DNA of 49,717 nt, from positions 1 through 49,717 of IMG/VR virus record IMGVR_UViG_3300042301_003072; one strand, written 5' to 3'. Origin of the DNA: a virus. The translations under genes were made by a program, and so were the position numbers. Shown piece after piece: positions 20,944 through 29,368 of the stretch; position 1 is the stretch's first letter; every line of letters starts with the position of its first letter. The notes beneath the pieces are model-generated. The model was not told the origin of the DNA. It saw only the letters and a list, made by a program, of their open reading frames with translations, and ran no database searches.

Positions 20944-22740
20944 TTAGGCGTTTCGCCTACCAATTGTGCCAATGATGTCAGCACAAGTTTTTCCAATCAG
21001 CAACGCTGATTGTTCTGGCGTAGAGCCAGCCAACGATACAGCCTTGCCAGAAGTGCCAGCAAGGTAAGTATCTGGCGTGTGAGTGTTCTTATCAAAGGTC
21101 AGCCAGAGAACAGCCACGCCTTTTTTGTCGCACTCTTTCAGCCACTCTTTCGCCTTAGCAGGTTGAGTTCCTGCGTAATGTCCGTCAGATACAACTACGA
21201 GCAATCTCGCACCTCTGCTGTCCAGCAGGTTCAAATGTCCGTCAAGAGCCATAAATGCCTCATTGAACTTTTCAGTTCCGTCTGGTGCTGAATAAACCTT
21301 GACATCATCTAATCTCTGACCAACTCGTAGGGTCGGGAACACTCCCTCACCATAATAGACCATAGCAGTTCTAGCCTGAACTCTGCGACCTGCCTCTGCC
21401 AGAACCCACGCTGTCGTAGCCATAGGGTTCATAGCGTCTGACATAGAGCCAGAGATATCCACCATTACCCCGATAGAGAGTGTAGGCTCGTCAGTTTGTT
21501 TGCGAGTTTTGTGTTCCCACATCTCAACAGGCACTCTAACGCCAACTGCCTCATACGCCTTTTTCTGAACCATTGACCGAGTTCTTAGACGACCTTGTGG
21601 TAGAACCGAAGTTGTGAGTGAAACATCTCTCTCACGATACTTAGCCTTTTCTAACATCTGACCAACCTTGACCGAGGCAACTCTTTCAGGCGAAGTAGGC
21701 TTGCGAGTTTCTACCAACTTAGAGCCAGACTTGCCATAGGCGATTTCACCAGAGTTCTTGGCGAACACTTTGCTCTCTGCCTCTTTACTGCTCTCTCGTC
21801 TCTTGCTCTCGCCTTGGCGTTCTTTGACTTCTTCTTTACGCTGTTCCTCTAACTCTTGGTCGCCCAAGTTGATTGAGGCTGTCCAAGCACTCTCGCCAGC
21901 AGAAGTTTCCAGAGCCTCTTTGATTTCCTCTAACAACTCACTAGGGATAGGGTAAGAGCAACCACCCTCGCCACTTTCACTCTCGCCATTTTCTTTTGCC
22001 TTTTCAGACACTAGGCGTTCCCACTCAATCGCCAATGGATAGAGGTTGTCAGCGTTGTCGTGTTTGTTGTGGTATTGAGCCTTACGCCATAGGTCTCTAA
22101 GTTGGTCGTAGAGTTCCTGCCCTAGACCAGCAATAACAATGTCTAGGATAGGTCTGACATCTGGAAACGCCAGAACGCCACAATCCACTCTCGCACCAAC
22201 CAGCCCTGCGATTTTCGCCAAAGCCCTAGTGCCAGACATCTTTGCCAATGCCTCGTCAGTAAGGTCGCCAATGACGATTTCCATAGCCGAGGCTCGTAGG
22301 AAGTCAGCGTTCTCTGGAAAGTAAATAAGCCCTAAGCCCTCAATGCGACTTTCCTCTAACAAGTGAAGTGCCTCGTTCTCTTTTGGTTTGAGGTCTTTAC
22401 TTGACTTGACTAAATCCCAACGAGTAAATCTAGCGTGTAGAGCCTCGTGGAGTATCGCACCTGTCGCCTTTGGAAACTCATACATCATTGACCTATCATT
22501 TAGGTCGCCAACGATTTCAGGGTCAGCAATGCCGAAAGCGTCTTTGGCATTGACCTCAATCTCGGCAGTAGCAGGGTCAAATAGAGCAGATACAGGGGCA
22601 GACATATCAGCACCCACATAAACAACTAGGTCGTTTCTCTCTGCCCACTTATTTACAAGTCTGCCAATTTCAGAGCCGACTTTGAGCCACTCTTTCGGGG
22701 TCTCTTTTACTCCCGAGGTGTTTTTTCCGAAGTGTGTCAT
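20944..22740 (-). CDS. VWA-domain protein with HExxH motif (MoxR partner)
   Basis: 598 residues. The C-terminal third is a von Willebrand A domain with an intact MIDAS (DISGSMS), a later SDGHY and an LTFD strand. The N-terminal part has HEALH at residues 98-102 followed by EESRIEG, as in gluzincin-type zinc peptidases; a charged linker joins the two. VWA proteins of this type work with the MoxR/CobS-like AAA+ ATPase encoded just upstream (compare CobS-CobT, NorQ-NorD) to remodel or metallate a target. The target here is unknown. Confidence 0.8.
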   Translation of the reverse strand: MTHFGKNTSGVKETPKEWLKVGSEIGRLVNKWAERNDLVVYVGADMSAPVSALFDPATAEIEVNAKDAFGIADPEIVGDLNDRSMMYEFPKATGAILHEALHARFTRWDLVKSSKDLKPKENEALHLLEESRIEGLGLIYFPENADFLRASAMEIVIGDLTDEALAKMSGTRALAKIAGLVGARVDCGVLAFPDVRPILDIVIAGLGQELYDQLRDLWRKAQYHNKHDNADNLYPLAIEWERLVSEKAKENGESESGEGGCSYPIPSELLEEIKEALETSAGESAWTASINLGDQELEEQRKEEVKERQGESKRRESSKEAESKVFAKNSGEIAYGKSGSKLVETRKPTSPERVASVKVGQMLEKAKYRERDVSLTTSVLPQGRLRTRSMVQKKAYEAVGVRVPVEMWEHKTRKQTDEPTLSIGVMVDISGSMSDAMNPMATTAWVLAEAGRRVQARTAMVYYGEGVFPTLRVGQRLDDVKVYSAPDGTEKFNEAFMALDGHLNLLDSRGARLLVVVSDGHYAGTQPAKAKEWLKECDKKGVAVLWLTFDKNTHTPDTYLAGTSGKAVSLAGSTPEQSALLIGKTCADIIGTIGRRNA

Positions 22741-22857
22741 TTTCTACCTTTCTTGTAGTTAGGACAATTATCGTGGATTGGTGTCTTGGTGTCAAATCGG
22801 GGAAGTAGGAAATCCACATAACCTACTCCCCCGAGCCAAATCTAGATGAAAGGAAAT
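22741..22857 (-). promoter_or_regulatory. Terminator plus promoter between AAA+ and VWA genes
   Basis: A GGGGAGTAGG stem (about 22798-22833) ends the AAA+ transcript. It is followed by TTTGAC, an 18-nt spacer and GATAAT. The spacing equals that of the cassette promoters, but the A-rich and GATTAC blocks are absent. Confidence 0.7.
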
Positions 22858-23892
22858 CTAGATTTTGGCAGGTCGGCACTCCTCGCCAAATACCCGAGTT
22901 AGAACCTCAACAACAACAGGTCTATCGTTTTCAGGTGAGCAAGCAATCAAGTTCTCAATGGCGAACTTAGTGCCGAAGATGTCATTAGCCTTTTGGAACG
23001 CTAGGAGTTCTCGCATTTGAGGCGACCAAGAAACTTCACCAGAGGCTCGTTTCTTTGCTAGGTTCTGCGAGGCAGTAATGATTAGTGGAGTGATACCCAT
23101 TTTGGTCTTAGCCATACCAAAGTCAGTAGTCATTTCCACTTGGATAGTGAAACGAGATAGCAGAGCCTCTGATAGACGAACTCCAACAGCGTTAGGGTTG
23201 GTCGCACCAACGACATAGAAACCCTCTGCCGACTTGACAGGCTCTCTCTCTGGATTTTGAGTAATGATAAGTTCATCACGCCCATCCATTACGCCATACA
23301 GGGCTGATAGAACCTTAGGGTCAATCAGACCAACCTCGTCAATAAGCAGGACTTTACCCTCTGCCATAGCCTTTACCAAAGGTCCGTCAATCCACTCAAA
23401 GTTGCCACTCGGGGTCTGAACATAACCACCAATGAAGTCAGAGAGTTCAGTATCACCAGAGCCGAGCAAGGTGTAAAGTTCGTCAGGGAAACTAGCCTCA
23501 ACGAGAGCAGTTTTGCCACAACCAGCCTCACCATAAAGCAAGACATACTGCTTGTTGGCACGACAGGTTCGCATAACCTCAACATCATCATTGTCAGTTG
23601 AACCCCACTTGCGAGTGAAGTAAGCCGAGCCATTTGGTCGTAGGTAAGAACCAGAGCCGACCAAAGCGTCTTTCTCAACAATGCTAGGTGCTGTGCTACC
23701 CTCGCCAACAGAGGCTCTGGTAGTTAGTTTGCTGGCAGGTGTGGAGTGAGTATCTAGGTAGGCGTGATTTGCTAGGTCAGGATGTAAGTGCTGACCAGCA
23801 GTAGCCATTAGCAGTTCGCCCAAGCCCGAGTAGAGCCTGTCTGCTAGTTCTACTGCCTGTAAAGGTGTAGTGATTTCTGTGATTGTAGTCAT
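22858..23892 (-). CDS. MoxR/CobS-like AAA+ ATPase
   Basis: 344 residues. Walker A GEAGCGKT at 121-128, Walker B VLLIDE at 181-186, then a sensor-1 region (VVGATNPN) and a SRFTIQVEM segment. The family forms hexameric rings that act with a VWA protein; that partner is the next gene. The N-terminal 90 residues have no recognised domain and may bind the substrate. The ribosome-binding site AGGAAAA overlaps the end of 23904. Confidence 0.85.
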   Translation of the reverse strand: MTTITEITTPLQAVELADRLYSGLGELLMATAGQHLHPDLANHAYLDTHSTPASKLTTRASVGEGSTAPSIVEKDALVGSGSYLRPNGSAYFTRKWGSTDNDDVEVMRTCRANKQYVLLYGEAGCGKTALVEASFPDELYTLLGSGDTELSDFIGGYVQTPSGNFEWIDGPLVKAMAEGKVLLIDEVGLIDPKVLSALYGVMDGRDELIITQNPEREPVKSAEGFYVVGATNPNAVGVRLSEALLSRFTIQVEMTTDFGMAKTKMGITPLIITASQNLAKKRASGEVSWSPQMRELLAFQKANDIFGTKFAIENLIACSPENDRPVVVEVLTRVFGEECRPAKI

Positions 23893-23903
23893 TGTGGATT
23901 TTC

Positions 23904-24389
23904 CTATTCTGCTGGTTGGTCAAGGATTTCCTCTGGAAATCCAAGTTCTTTTCTTGCTCTAAGTATTCTACGCACAAGAGCCGAGGGAGTTTGCTGATTT
24001 TTGGTATCGTCTAAATCCTCTTGTGAGAACTCTAACACGATAGGGGCTTTGAATAAAGTCCATTCGTTAGCGTGAAGTTGGTCTAGCACCTTAGCCAAGT
24101 CATTTAGCATTTCTGCTGAAACTTCTTTTGCCACTTCTAGTGTTGGCGACATTGCTAGTGCCTTAGTTTCCATAGCGTTTGTCTTACGAACAGCCATATC
24201 GCCATTGCTATATACACGCCAAGGTTTCTTAGGCGACCAAGCCGAGATTTGCCTACGCCAAGATGAACTTGGAACGAACTCGCCCTCTGCTGTAAAGCCC
24301 TCTGGCGTGATGATGATTTGAGCAGTATTTACTAATTTGCGAAACTCCATATAAAGAGCCTTGCCAACTATCGTTGATTGTTTTGTCAT
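23904..24389 (-). CDS. Hypothetical protein of the AAA+/VWA operon
   Basis: 161 residues, soluble, mixed alpha/beta, with no recognised motif. First gene of the unit leading to the AAA+ ATPase, so it may be a third component or a substrate. That is context only. Confidence 0.6.
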   Translation of the reverse strand: MTKQSTIVGKALYMEFRKLVNTAQIIITPEGFTAEGEFVPSSSWRRQISAWSPKKPWRVYSNGDMAVRKTNAMETKALAMSPTLEVAKEVSAEMLNDLAKVLDQLHANEWTLFKAPIVLEFSQEDLDDTKNQQTPSALVRRILRARKELGFPEEILDQPAE

Positions 24390-24600
24390 TTTGGATTTTT
24401 CCTTTCAGTTATGACAACAACTATTCTTCGGGATTTATTCCCACTTGTCAAATTAAGTTTTCACGAAATCCGAAAGTTTTTTCTTTTTTAGTTGCTTTTG
24501 AACTTTACACGAAAGGGAGTTTGTTAGCAAATCGGCAGCATCAGGGAACTTCTAACGAGTTTTTCGTTGGAAGTTGTTTATACCTATTAATTTACTCTTG
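24390..24600. other. Intergenic region with one hairpin
   Basis: No gene is seen. A stem at about 24548-24573 (CTTCTAACGA with TCGTTGGAAG) probably ends the gene at 24601. Two ACTTTACACGA-like stretches near 24505 resemble spacers of cassette copies 22 and 23. Confidence 0.5.
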
Positions 24601-24843
24601 CTAGTCCGAGAGACTTTTCGTTGGGTGGACCACTGCCCAATAACACTCGTAGCAGATGAGCCAGTCCTCGTCAGAGGAGTTCAGAACAATGGCGAAAGGG
24701 TAGAAGTGCTCCTCGTAGTGCCCGACGACCTCTTGACAGGCCCTGCACTCGAACTCGTCGTCTGGGCTCTCCAGGAGGTCGAGGTTCACTGCTAGGTCGA
24801 TGTCAGATGGGCGTAGCACCAGATGCATTTCAATATGTTCCAT
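24601..24843 (-). CDS. Small zinc-ribbon hypothetical protein
   Basis: 80 residues, with CRAC near residue 34 and CYEC near residue 64 giving a CxxC...CxxC site. The start at 24843 is favoured because TATGAT lies exactly 6 nt before this ATG, as in other likely leaderless genes here; a GTG six codons earlier has no ribosome-binding site. Third-position G/C is clearly higher than in genes to the left, marking the start of a compositionally distinct segment. Confidence 0.6.
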   Translation of the reverse strand: MEHIEMHLVLRPSDIDLAVNLDLLESPDDEFECRACQEVVGHYEEHFYPFAIVLNSSDEDWLICYECYWAVVHPTKSLSD

Positions 24844-24938
24844 ACGAATATCATAAAGCACAGCGGTTGAGGTGATTTGGGCCCTATAGACAGGCCTGAG
24901 GCTAGCGGTTGACCTCGCCGACGTCCCTAGCAGGCCGA

Positions 24939-25167
24939 CGTTAAAAGTTTGCCTGGATGGGCTCAGCTCGCGAGCTTCGAACGAGCCTCCGTTAAAAGTT
25001 TGGAGGATGCCGCCTCGCCTTCAGGCGCATCAGGCGAGAGTCCGTTAAAAGTTTGAGAGGTATCCGGATGAGCGGGCCTGACTTCAAACCAAGCCCCGTT
25101 AAAAGTTTGCCTGGCTTCCGGATCTGCAGCTGGCCAACTTCGCACGGACGTGTCCGTTCAAAGTTTG
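24939..25167. repeat. Five spaced 13-bp direct repeats (iteron-like)
   Basis: CGTTAAAAGTTTG occurs at 24939, 24990, 25043 and 25097, with a one-mismatch copy at 25155, all on the same strand and 51-58 bp apart. Intervening sequence is GC-rich, unique and often palindromic. No gene fits. Further copies of CGTTAAAAG or CTTTTAACG lie in the genes to the right. Confidence 0.75.
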
Positions 25168-25217
25168 CCTGGATGGCAGGCCGTTTTGAATTTATTCCCG
25201 AATTTGTAAAAAAGTTT

Positions 25218-26006
25218 TTAAAGTCTGAAGAGGCCGGTTCTCGTTGCTAGCTCGTTCAAACTTTTAGCGTCAGGGATGCCGTTTGCTTCCACTGGGGTGT
25301 AACCAATCCTCCGTTGAAAGTTTGCGAAGGCTGCCTGGGATCTGGAGTCCCACTCGCCTCGAGGCACGCCCGTTAAATCATTTACTGTAGACAAAGCAAA
25401 CTGGACGGTCGCAACGTCTGGGTGCTTTATGCCTGGCCGCCAGATAAAACTTTTAACGAGCGGTTTCATTATATCTTTTTCTAGATCCGGAGCTGCAGCT
25501 TCAGCTGAGTCGGTTATAGCTCGTGCAAAGTTGGGACGGGCGAAGGCGATGACCTCGTACTTGTAACGTGTACGTTTGAACACACCGTTGGGTATTTTAT
25601 CCCCTCTAGGCAGGCCGCTGTCGGTTTGTGCCTCCACGCATTGGAACATGCCGAACTTCTCCCAGTTCGAGACGTCGGTTACTATTCCTACACGCGGGCC
25701 GACGTCCGTTGGAATCTCGAAGTACGCAATGTCGCCTGGAAGCGGACGGTTGTGTATCCGGTAGCTTTTAACGAACGTTCCTAACGAGCTGGCCGTTGAA
25801 ATGTGTGATGGGATTTCTCGCCCCAGGCCCGCCTTCACTGCGCAATAATCAACGAAGACTCCGTTCCAAGTTGTACCGGATCTTCCGATCGCTTGCGTGA
25901 ACGGAACGGCTTCCAGGTTGGCAACGGTCAGGCCGACAAAACTTTCAGCGGTTGATATAAATAAATCCCTAGCAGCATCGCCGCTTCTAACTTTAAACAG
26001 CTTCAT
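25218..26006 (-). CDS. CHAP-like domain plus peptidoglycan-binding domain
   Basis: 262 residues. The first 160 follow the CHAP/NlpC-P60 order: a TTWNGVFVDYCAVKAGL helix, LPGDIAYFE, then VGIVTDV. In active CHAP enzymes the residue after that Trp is the catalytic Cys; here it is Asn (WN). A Cys seven residues on is not in the usual place. The C-terminal 80 residues are a PG_binding_1-like domain (VATVQFALSTV, then WDSRSQAAFANFQRRIG). It is probably a wall-binding structural or inactive lysin-like protein, unless the later Cys substitutes. Confidence 0.7.
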   Translation of the reverse strand: MKLFKVRSGDAARDLFISTAESFVGLTVANLEAVPFTQAIGRSGTTWNGVFVDYCAVKAGLGREIPSHISTASSLGTFVKSYRIHNRPLPGDIAYFEIPTDVGPRVGIVTDVSNWEKFGMFQCVEAQTDSGLPRGDKIPNGVFKRTRYKYEVIAFARPNFARAITDSAEAAAPDLEKDIMKPLVKSFIWRPGIKHPDVATVQFALSTVNDLTGVPRGEWDSRSQAAFANFQRRIGYTPVEANGIPDAKSLNELATRTGLFRL

Positions 26007-26157
26007 TCGTTAAAAGTTCTTCTAGGATCTTAACCAGTCCCCAGGCTTCGTTTGCACGAGCCGTCATCCGGATATGGTCTACTCTCGTCGACGCCTGTTC
26101 AATGTCGGCTTCCAGCTGCTGAGCTAGCTCCATGGCCTTCGTTAAAAGCTCGTTCAT
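25993..26157 (-). CDS. Small helical protein, 54 residues
   Basis: Predicted all-helical. The ATG overlaps the stop of 26154 (ATGA), and its end overlaps the start of 25218 by 14 nt. It contains ELLT twice, encoded both times by CTTTTAACG, the reverse of the repeat core nearby. Function unknown. Confidence 0.6.
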   Translation of the reverse strand: MNELLTKAMELAQQLEADIEQASTRVDHIRMTARANEAWGLVKILEELLTNEAV

Positions 26158-27098
26158 TCTTTTTCCCCCTCAACAACCTCGGCGTCTATTATATCTTTAT
26201 CTGCCTGGACAGTGATGCCGGCTTCGGCTAGCTTCGCCGCTGCATCGTTTGCGTTGATGGCAAGTCTGTTCAATCTTTCAGCGATGACGGAAGCTGCAGG
26301 CCGGACGTCGATATTGACGTTCGTGTCAAGTTCGACACCGCCGCGGATCCCGGCCCTGTCCAAAATCTCCGTTGCAGCTTTAAGCTTCACGGGCTCGGAC
26401 TCTGCGTTGGTCATCATGTCTTCGAGGACGTCGACGGCGTAAGGAGCTGCCTGGGTCAACTTCGCACGAGCTCGTTCAATGTCGTCGCCTGGACGATGCT
26501 TGATGCTTCTCAGGTGAATACGACATAGGCCGTCATCTTGTAGACGTCCAGAAGTCCAAAGTTGGCATCGGATTCCGTCATCCTTAACTGCTTGACATCT
26601 GTGAGGTAATGTGGCAGGCTTCCGCTTCGAACTTTTAACGGGTTCCGTTTGTTCTTTAATCCAGGCGCGGGTAGCTCCAACAACCCAAGGTGGAACGAGG
26701 TAGTCAGCGGCTTCCTCAGCGATGAGGTCATAGCCAGTTATATAATCAGAGTTCTTGTTTGTCGGTTCAACTAGCAGGGGCTTCTTTTCCGCAAGAGACA
26801 TGATTCTCTTCTCGGTTGCCATCTCTTGGCTAATTGCTTGAATGAGTCCTGTTGGCACGCCGTTGACTGCGTAAACGGGAATCCAGTTTAAACGAGCTCG
26901 ACGTAAGATGGCACGGTTTTCATATGAGTCCTCACACACGCCGCGGTCGGTTTCCTCGATGCCCAATTCTGAGAGGTCAGGCCGGATGTTGAGAGGGGCG
27001 TTGATTTCTATAATAGCTTTCTCTTCTTCAGGCCTGCTGAAGATGTCATCAACTTCGTTAGAAGTTGAGGAGCTATCCGGATCTTTCTGGTCTATCAC
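26154..27098 (-). CDS. Terminase small subunit-like protein
   Basis: 314 residues. The C-terminal third (VLEDMMTNAESEPVKLKAAT, EILDRAGIRGG, then a VIAERLNRL segment) resembles small terminase subunits of actinophages. A central RCQAVKDDGIRCQLW...GLCRIHL segment is a C-C-C-H zinc site. The N-terminus is acidic. The GTG start at 27098 has no good ribosome-binding site. If correct, it recognises DNA for packaging with the terminase at the left edge, although 26 kb separate them here. Confidence 0.55.
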   Translation of the reverse strand: MIDQKDPDSSSTSNEVDDIFSRPEEEKAIIEINAPLNIRPDLSELGIEETDRGVCEDSYENRAILRRARLNWIPVYAVNGVPTGLIQAISQEMATEKRIMSLAEKKPLLVEPTNKNSDYITGYDLIAEEAADYLVPPWVVGATRAWIKEQTEPVKSSKRKPATLPHRCQAVKDDGIRCQLWTSGRLQDDGLCRIHLRSIKHRPGDDIERARAKLTQAAPYAVDVLEDMMTNAESEPVKLKAATEILDRAGIRGGVELDTNVNIDVRPAASVIAERLNRLAINANDAAAKLAEAGITVQADKDIIDAEVVEGEKE

Positions 27099-27381
27099 TT
27101 TTAATCAACGTCCGTTCAATGTTTAGGAGAGGCGGATCGGTAAAACCGGGGAGAGACTGTTTACCGACCCGTCTCCAACGTTTGCTTTTTTATAGCAGTT
27201 TGAGATGTCTCGCCCAACGAACTTCGTTTCAAGGGAAGTTCGATAGTTACATTTTGCCATGAGTTTGAAAAAGTTTTTTTGGGAATTGAGAGACACAGCA
27301 GCATTTTTCTATTTACAAACAAAAGAAAAACCCTGTAAAATCAAGGGTTTTGATTTTTACAGGGTCTTCTAAAAAAATGCT
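27099..27381. other. Intergenic region with inverted repeat and terminator
   Basis: No gene is seen. An inverted repeat CGGTAAA/TTTACCG spans about 27139-27165 upstream of the 26154 gene. It could be an operator or a leader stem. A terminator follows at 27330-27365. Confidence 0.5.
27330..27365. terminator. Intrinsic terminator
   Basis: Long stem ACCCTGTAAAA with its complement, flanked by A and T runs, just after the stop of the gene at 27382. Confidence 0.75.
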
Positions 27382-27822
27382 TTAGGATTTGGCGAATTTG
27401 CCACCACTACGATTCTGTAGTTTTGCCTTTTTACTTAGCAATGGTTTCCTTGAATCATTTCGTTCTTGCATCAAACTAATCTGGGCAATGACTTCATCTC
27501 GGTCCACTAGATAGTGATACTTGTTTCCGAGGACGTAATATCTTTTCAGATATCCCATCCGAACATAATATCCAATGGAGCCTTTTGATGTCCAAATCAG
27601 TTGGGCTGCTTCTTCTCTTGTAATCAAGTTGGGTGGGGCATCTGCTTTCATACCTTCCATCCCTTCGGAAGCCTTTTTGATTTCATCCAAATCAACCAAG
27701 TACCGCCAAGTGCTGTCCAAGACGTAGTGCTTTTTTACACGTCCTTTTCTTATCCAGTAGGCAATCATACCTAAAGTAACATAAGAGGCTTTCGCAGCTT
27801 CTTTGGGGGTGACTAGGTTCAT
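27382..27822 (-). CDS. Tandem winged-helix DNA-binding protein
   Basis: 146 residues built from two similar domains. LVTPKEAAKASYVTLGMIAY, then W-IRKGRVKKHYVL, and LITREEAAQLIWTSKGSIGY, then YVRMGYLKRYYVL, align directly, each ending YLVD.DE. Each resembles an excisionase/MerR-type helix-turn-helix with a wing. A basic C-terminal tail follows. It probably binds a two-part DNA site as a regulator; target unknown. Confidence 0.7.
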   Translation of the reverse strand: MNLVTPKEAAKASYVTLGMIAYWIRKGRVKKHYVLDSTWRYLVDLDEIKKASEGMEGMKADAPPNLITREEAAQLIWTSKGSIGYYVRMGYLKRYYVLGNKYHYLVDRDEVIAQISLMQERNDSRKPLLSKKAKLQNRSGGKFAKS

Positions 27823-28077
27823 TTACTTCTTCTTTGGTACTGGCTTTTTAGCAGTTGGGGTCTTTGTTGTTTTGTTCACGGTTACGGTTACATTCTTAAC
27901 TGGGACCTTTTTTGCAGCAGGCTTTTGAGCAGGCTTTTGAGCAGCTTTCTTTGCTAGGGCGATATCGTGCTCTAGTCTCTTCTGTCTCAGAATCCTGTCT
28001 AGTTCGATGTAAGAATCGTCAATTGCTTTCTGCTTCTTCTTCTTGCTGGTGAATAGGTTCTTGAATAACTTCTTCAT
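27823..28077 (-). CDS. Lysine-rich basic protein
   Basis: 84 residues, about a third of them lysine, with AQKPAQKPAAKK and PTAKKPVPKKK repeats. It resembles disordered histone-like or DNA-condensing proteins. The start overlaps 28019 by 59 nt in another frame, which is long; the internal start may be later. Nucleic-acid binding is inferred from charge. Confidence 0.55.
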   Translation of the reverse strand: MKKLFKNLFTSKKKKQKAIDDSYIELDRILRQKRLEHDIALAKKAAQKPAQKPAAKKVPVKNVTVTVNKTTKTPTAKKPVPKKK

Positions 28078-28219
28078 TTGTATTTGTCTCTACTTTCTCT
28101 TGCTCTTGGCAAGTTTTACAGTTGCAGTACCACACTTTGTCGTACCACGTTATTTTTGGTCTGCACATATCGTGATTATTCGTATGGCAGTATCCGCAAA
28201 TTCTATCTAGTTCGTCCAT
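28019..28219 (-). CDS. Small zinc-binding protein
   Basis: 66 residues: CGYCHTNNHDMC and CNCKTC give a Cys/His-rich site, followed by an acidic Glu/Gln tail. I associate this motif with small actinophage proteins. Start overlaps the stop of 28219 by one base. Function unknown. Confidence 0.65.
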   Translation of the reverse strand: MDELDRICGYCHTNNHDMCRPKITWYDKVWYCNCKTCQEQEKVETNTNEEVIQEPIHQQEEEAESN

Positions 28220-28887
28220 CAGGAAGGTCTCAATTCGTAGATAATCTCTTTGTGATGTTTCACTCTAACTGTTGGGTCCAGCATAACACGGAAACCATTG
28301 TTTCGGGCATTCATACACCACGAGTAGTCCTCACCAATATTGCACTCGAAATCTAAGCCATCCCATTGAACGCCTCTAATCCGAAACCAAGGTCTGTCCA
28401 TATTCTCAAAGACACCAGACTTCATGGCGATAAATCCAAAGCCAATCCCAAAGACTTCGACAGGTTCATCTTGCATGAAGAAATCAGATTCTTTGACTAG
28501 GGTGGGTCTACCCTTGCTGTCAAAGTTTGCACAGGCAACCTGACCATTCGGGTTCGTCTGGTAGAGACCACCCAAGATATCTAAATCAGACTCTAGGACT
28601 TTTTGGAACATCTCGACATCCCAAGAGATATCAGAATCAATCCAGAAGATTTTGCCATAGGTATATTTACCCGCACCAACTTCTCTGGTATCCCAATCAT
28701 TTTCGTATTGGTCTAAAGCGGTTAGCTCTCTGCCACTTGGGATGAATGAACTTTGCTTAGTTAGGAACTTATAGGTTTTCCCATTGGACTCCAACCACCG
28801 GATAGTGTCAACTAAACTTTCCACATACTGAGGGTGGAAGTTTGGAGCAGGGGTCGCAATCAAAACATCATAATGCGGTTTAGTCAT
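28219..28887 (-). CDS. GT-A glycosyltransferase-like protein
   Basis: 222 residues. A Rossmann-like start, then IFWIDSDISW, whose DSD fits the metal-binding DxD of GT-A enzymes, ILGGLYQTN, and IGEDYSWCMNARNNG as the acceptor-side acidic motif. It would transfer a sugar from a nucleotide donor, perhaps to phage DNA, virion or host envelope. No second domain. Overlaps 28880. Confidence 0.75.
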   Translation of the reverse strand: MTKPHYDVLIATPAPNFHPQYVESLVDTIRWLESNGKTYKFLTKQSSFIPSGRELTALDQYENDWDTREVGAGKYTYGKIFWIDSDISWDVEMFQKVLESDLDILGGLYQTNPNGQVACANFDSKGRPTLVKESDFFMQDEPVEVFGIGFGFIAMKSGVFENMDRPWFRIRGVQWDGLDFECNIGEDYSWCMNARNNGFRVMLDPTVRVKHHKEIIYELRPS

Positions 28888-29368
28888 TTAAGAGACTTTC
28901 GTAAGTGATGATTTTTTCTCCACCACAGTTGGTGCATTGTGTTCTGCTTGAATCTTTTGTACAAGCATTGCACCACACTCCATCAGGGTAGTCTAGGTCG
29001 ATATCACCAAAGGCATAGACAAACTTGTTTCGGAAAGTTTCGTTTAGTTGATTCTCGATGGACTTGATGTTTTTCATATTCCAAGTGCCAGATAAATCTT
29101 CATCGAATAGAACGACTGTGTATTTAGTCATAGGCCTTCCCTCTGGGGAATACTCTTTGAGGTTGTCTTCACCCATGACCCACTCAACATAGAAGTTTGA
29201 GGTTGGGTAGTTTTCGGCAATGACTTCGTACATGATTTCAGTTGCATCACTCAACAGGTCTCTGTCCATACTGGCATTCCACAGGGTGGTTTCTTTTCCG
29301 TCTATTTCCGTAATCGTCTTTTTGTATGCATTTGACTCTAAGCCAAATACAAGTGTTGCTTTAATCAT
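28880..29368 (-). CDS. Hypothetical protein with C-terminal zinc ribbon
   Basis: 162 residues. Alpha/beta N-terminal part with no known motif, then CNACTKDSSRTQCTNCGG near the end as a four-cysteine ribbon. Overlaps both neighbours by 8 nt. Function unknown. Confidence 0.6.
   Translation of the reverse strand: MIKATLVFGLESNAYKKTITEIDGKETTLWNASMDRDLLSDATEIMYEVIAENYPTSNFYVEWVMGEDNLKEYSPEGRPMTKYTVVLFDEDLSGTWNMKNIKSIENQLNETFRNKFVYAFGDIDLDYPDGVWCNACTKDSSRTQCTNCGGEKIITYESLLND

Noticed and set aside
24963-25145. Open frame on the minus strand encoding repeated QTFNG
   Set aside because: It is the translation of the 13-bp repeats; no ribosome-binding site, and codon use is unlike the neighbours.
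24939-25167. CRISPR-like array
   Set aside because: The repeats are only 13 bp, spacers vary from 38 to 45 bp, there is no leader and no cas gene; spaced protein-binding repeats are more likely.
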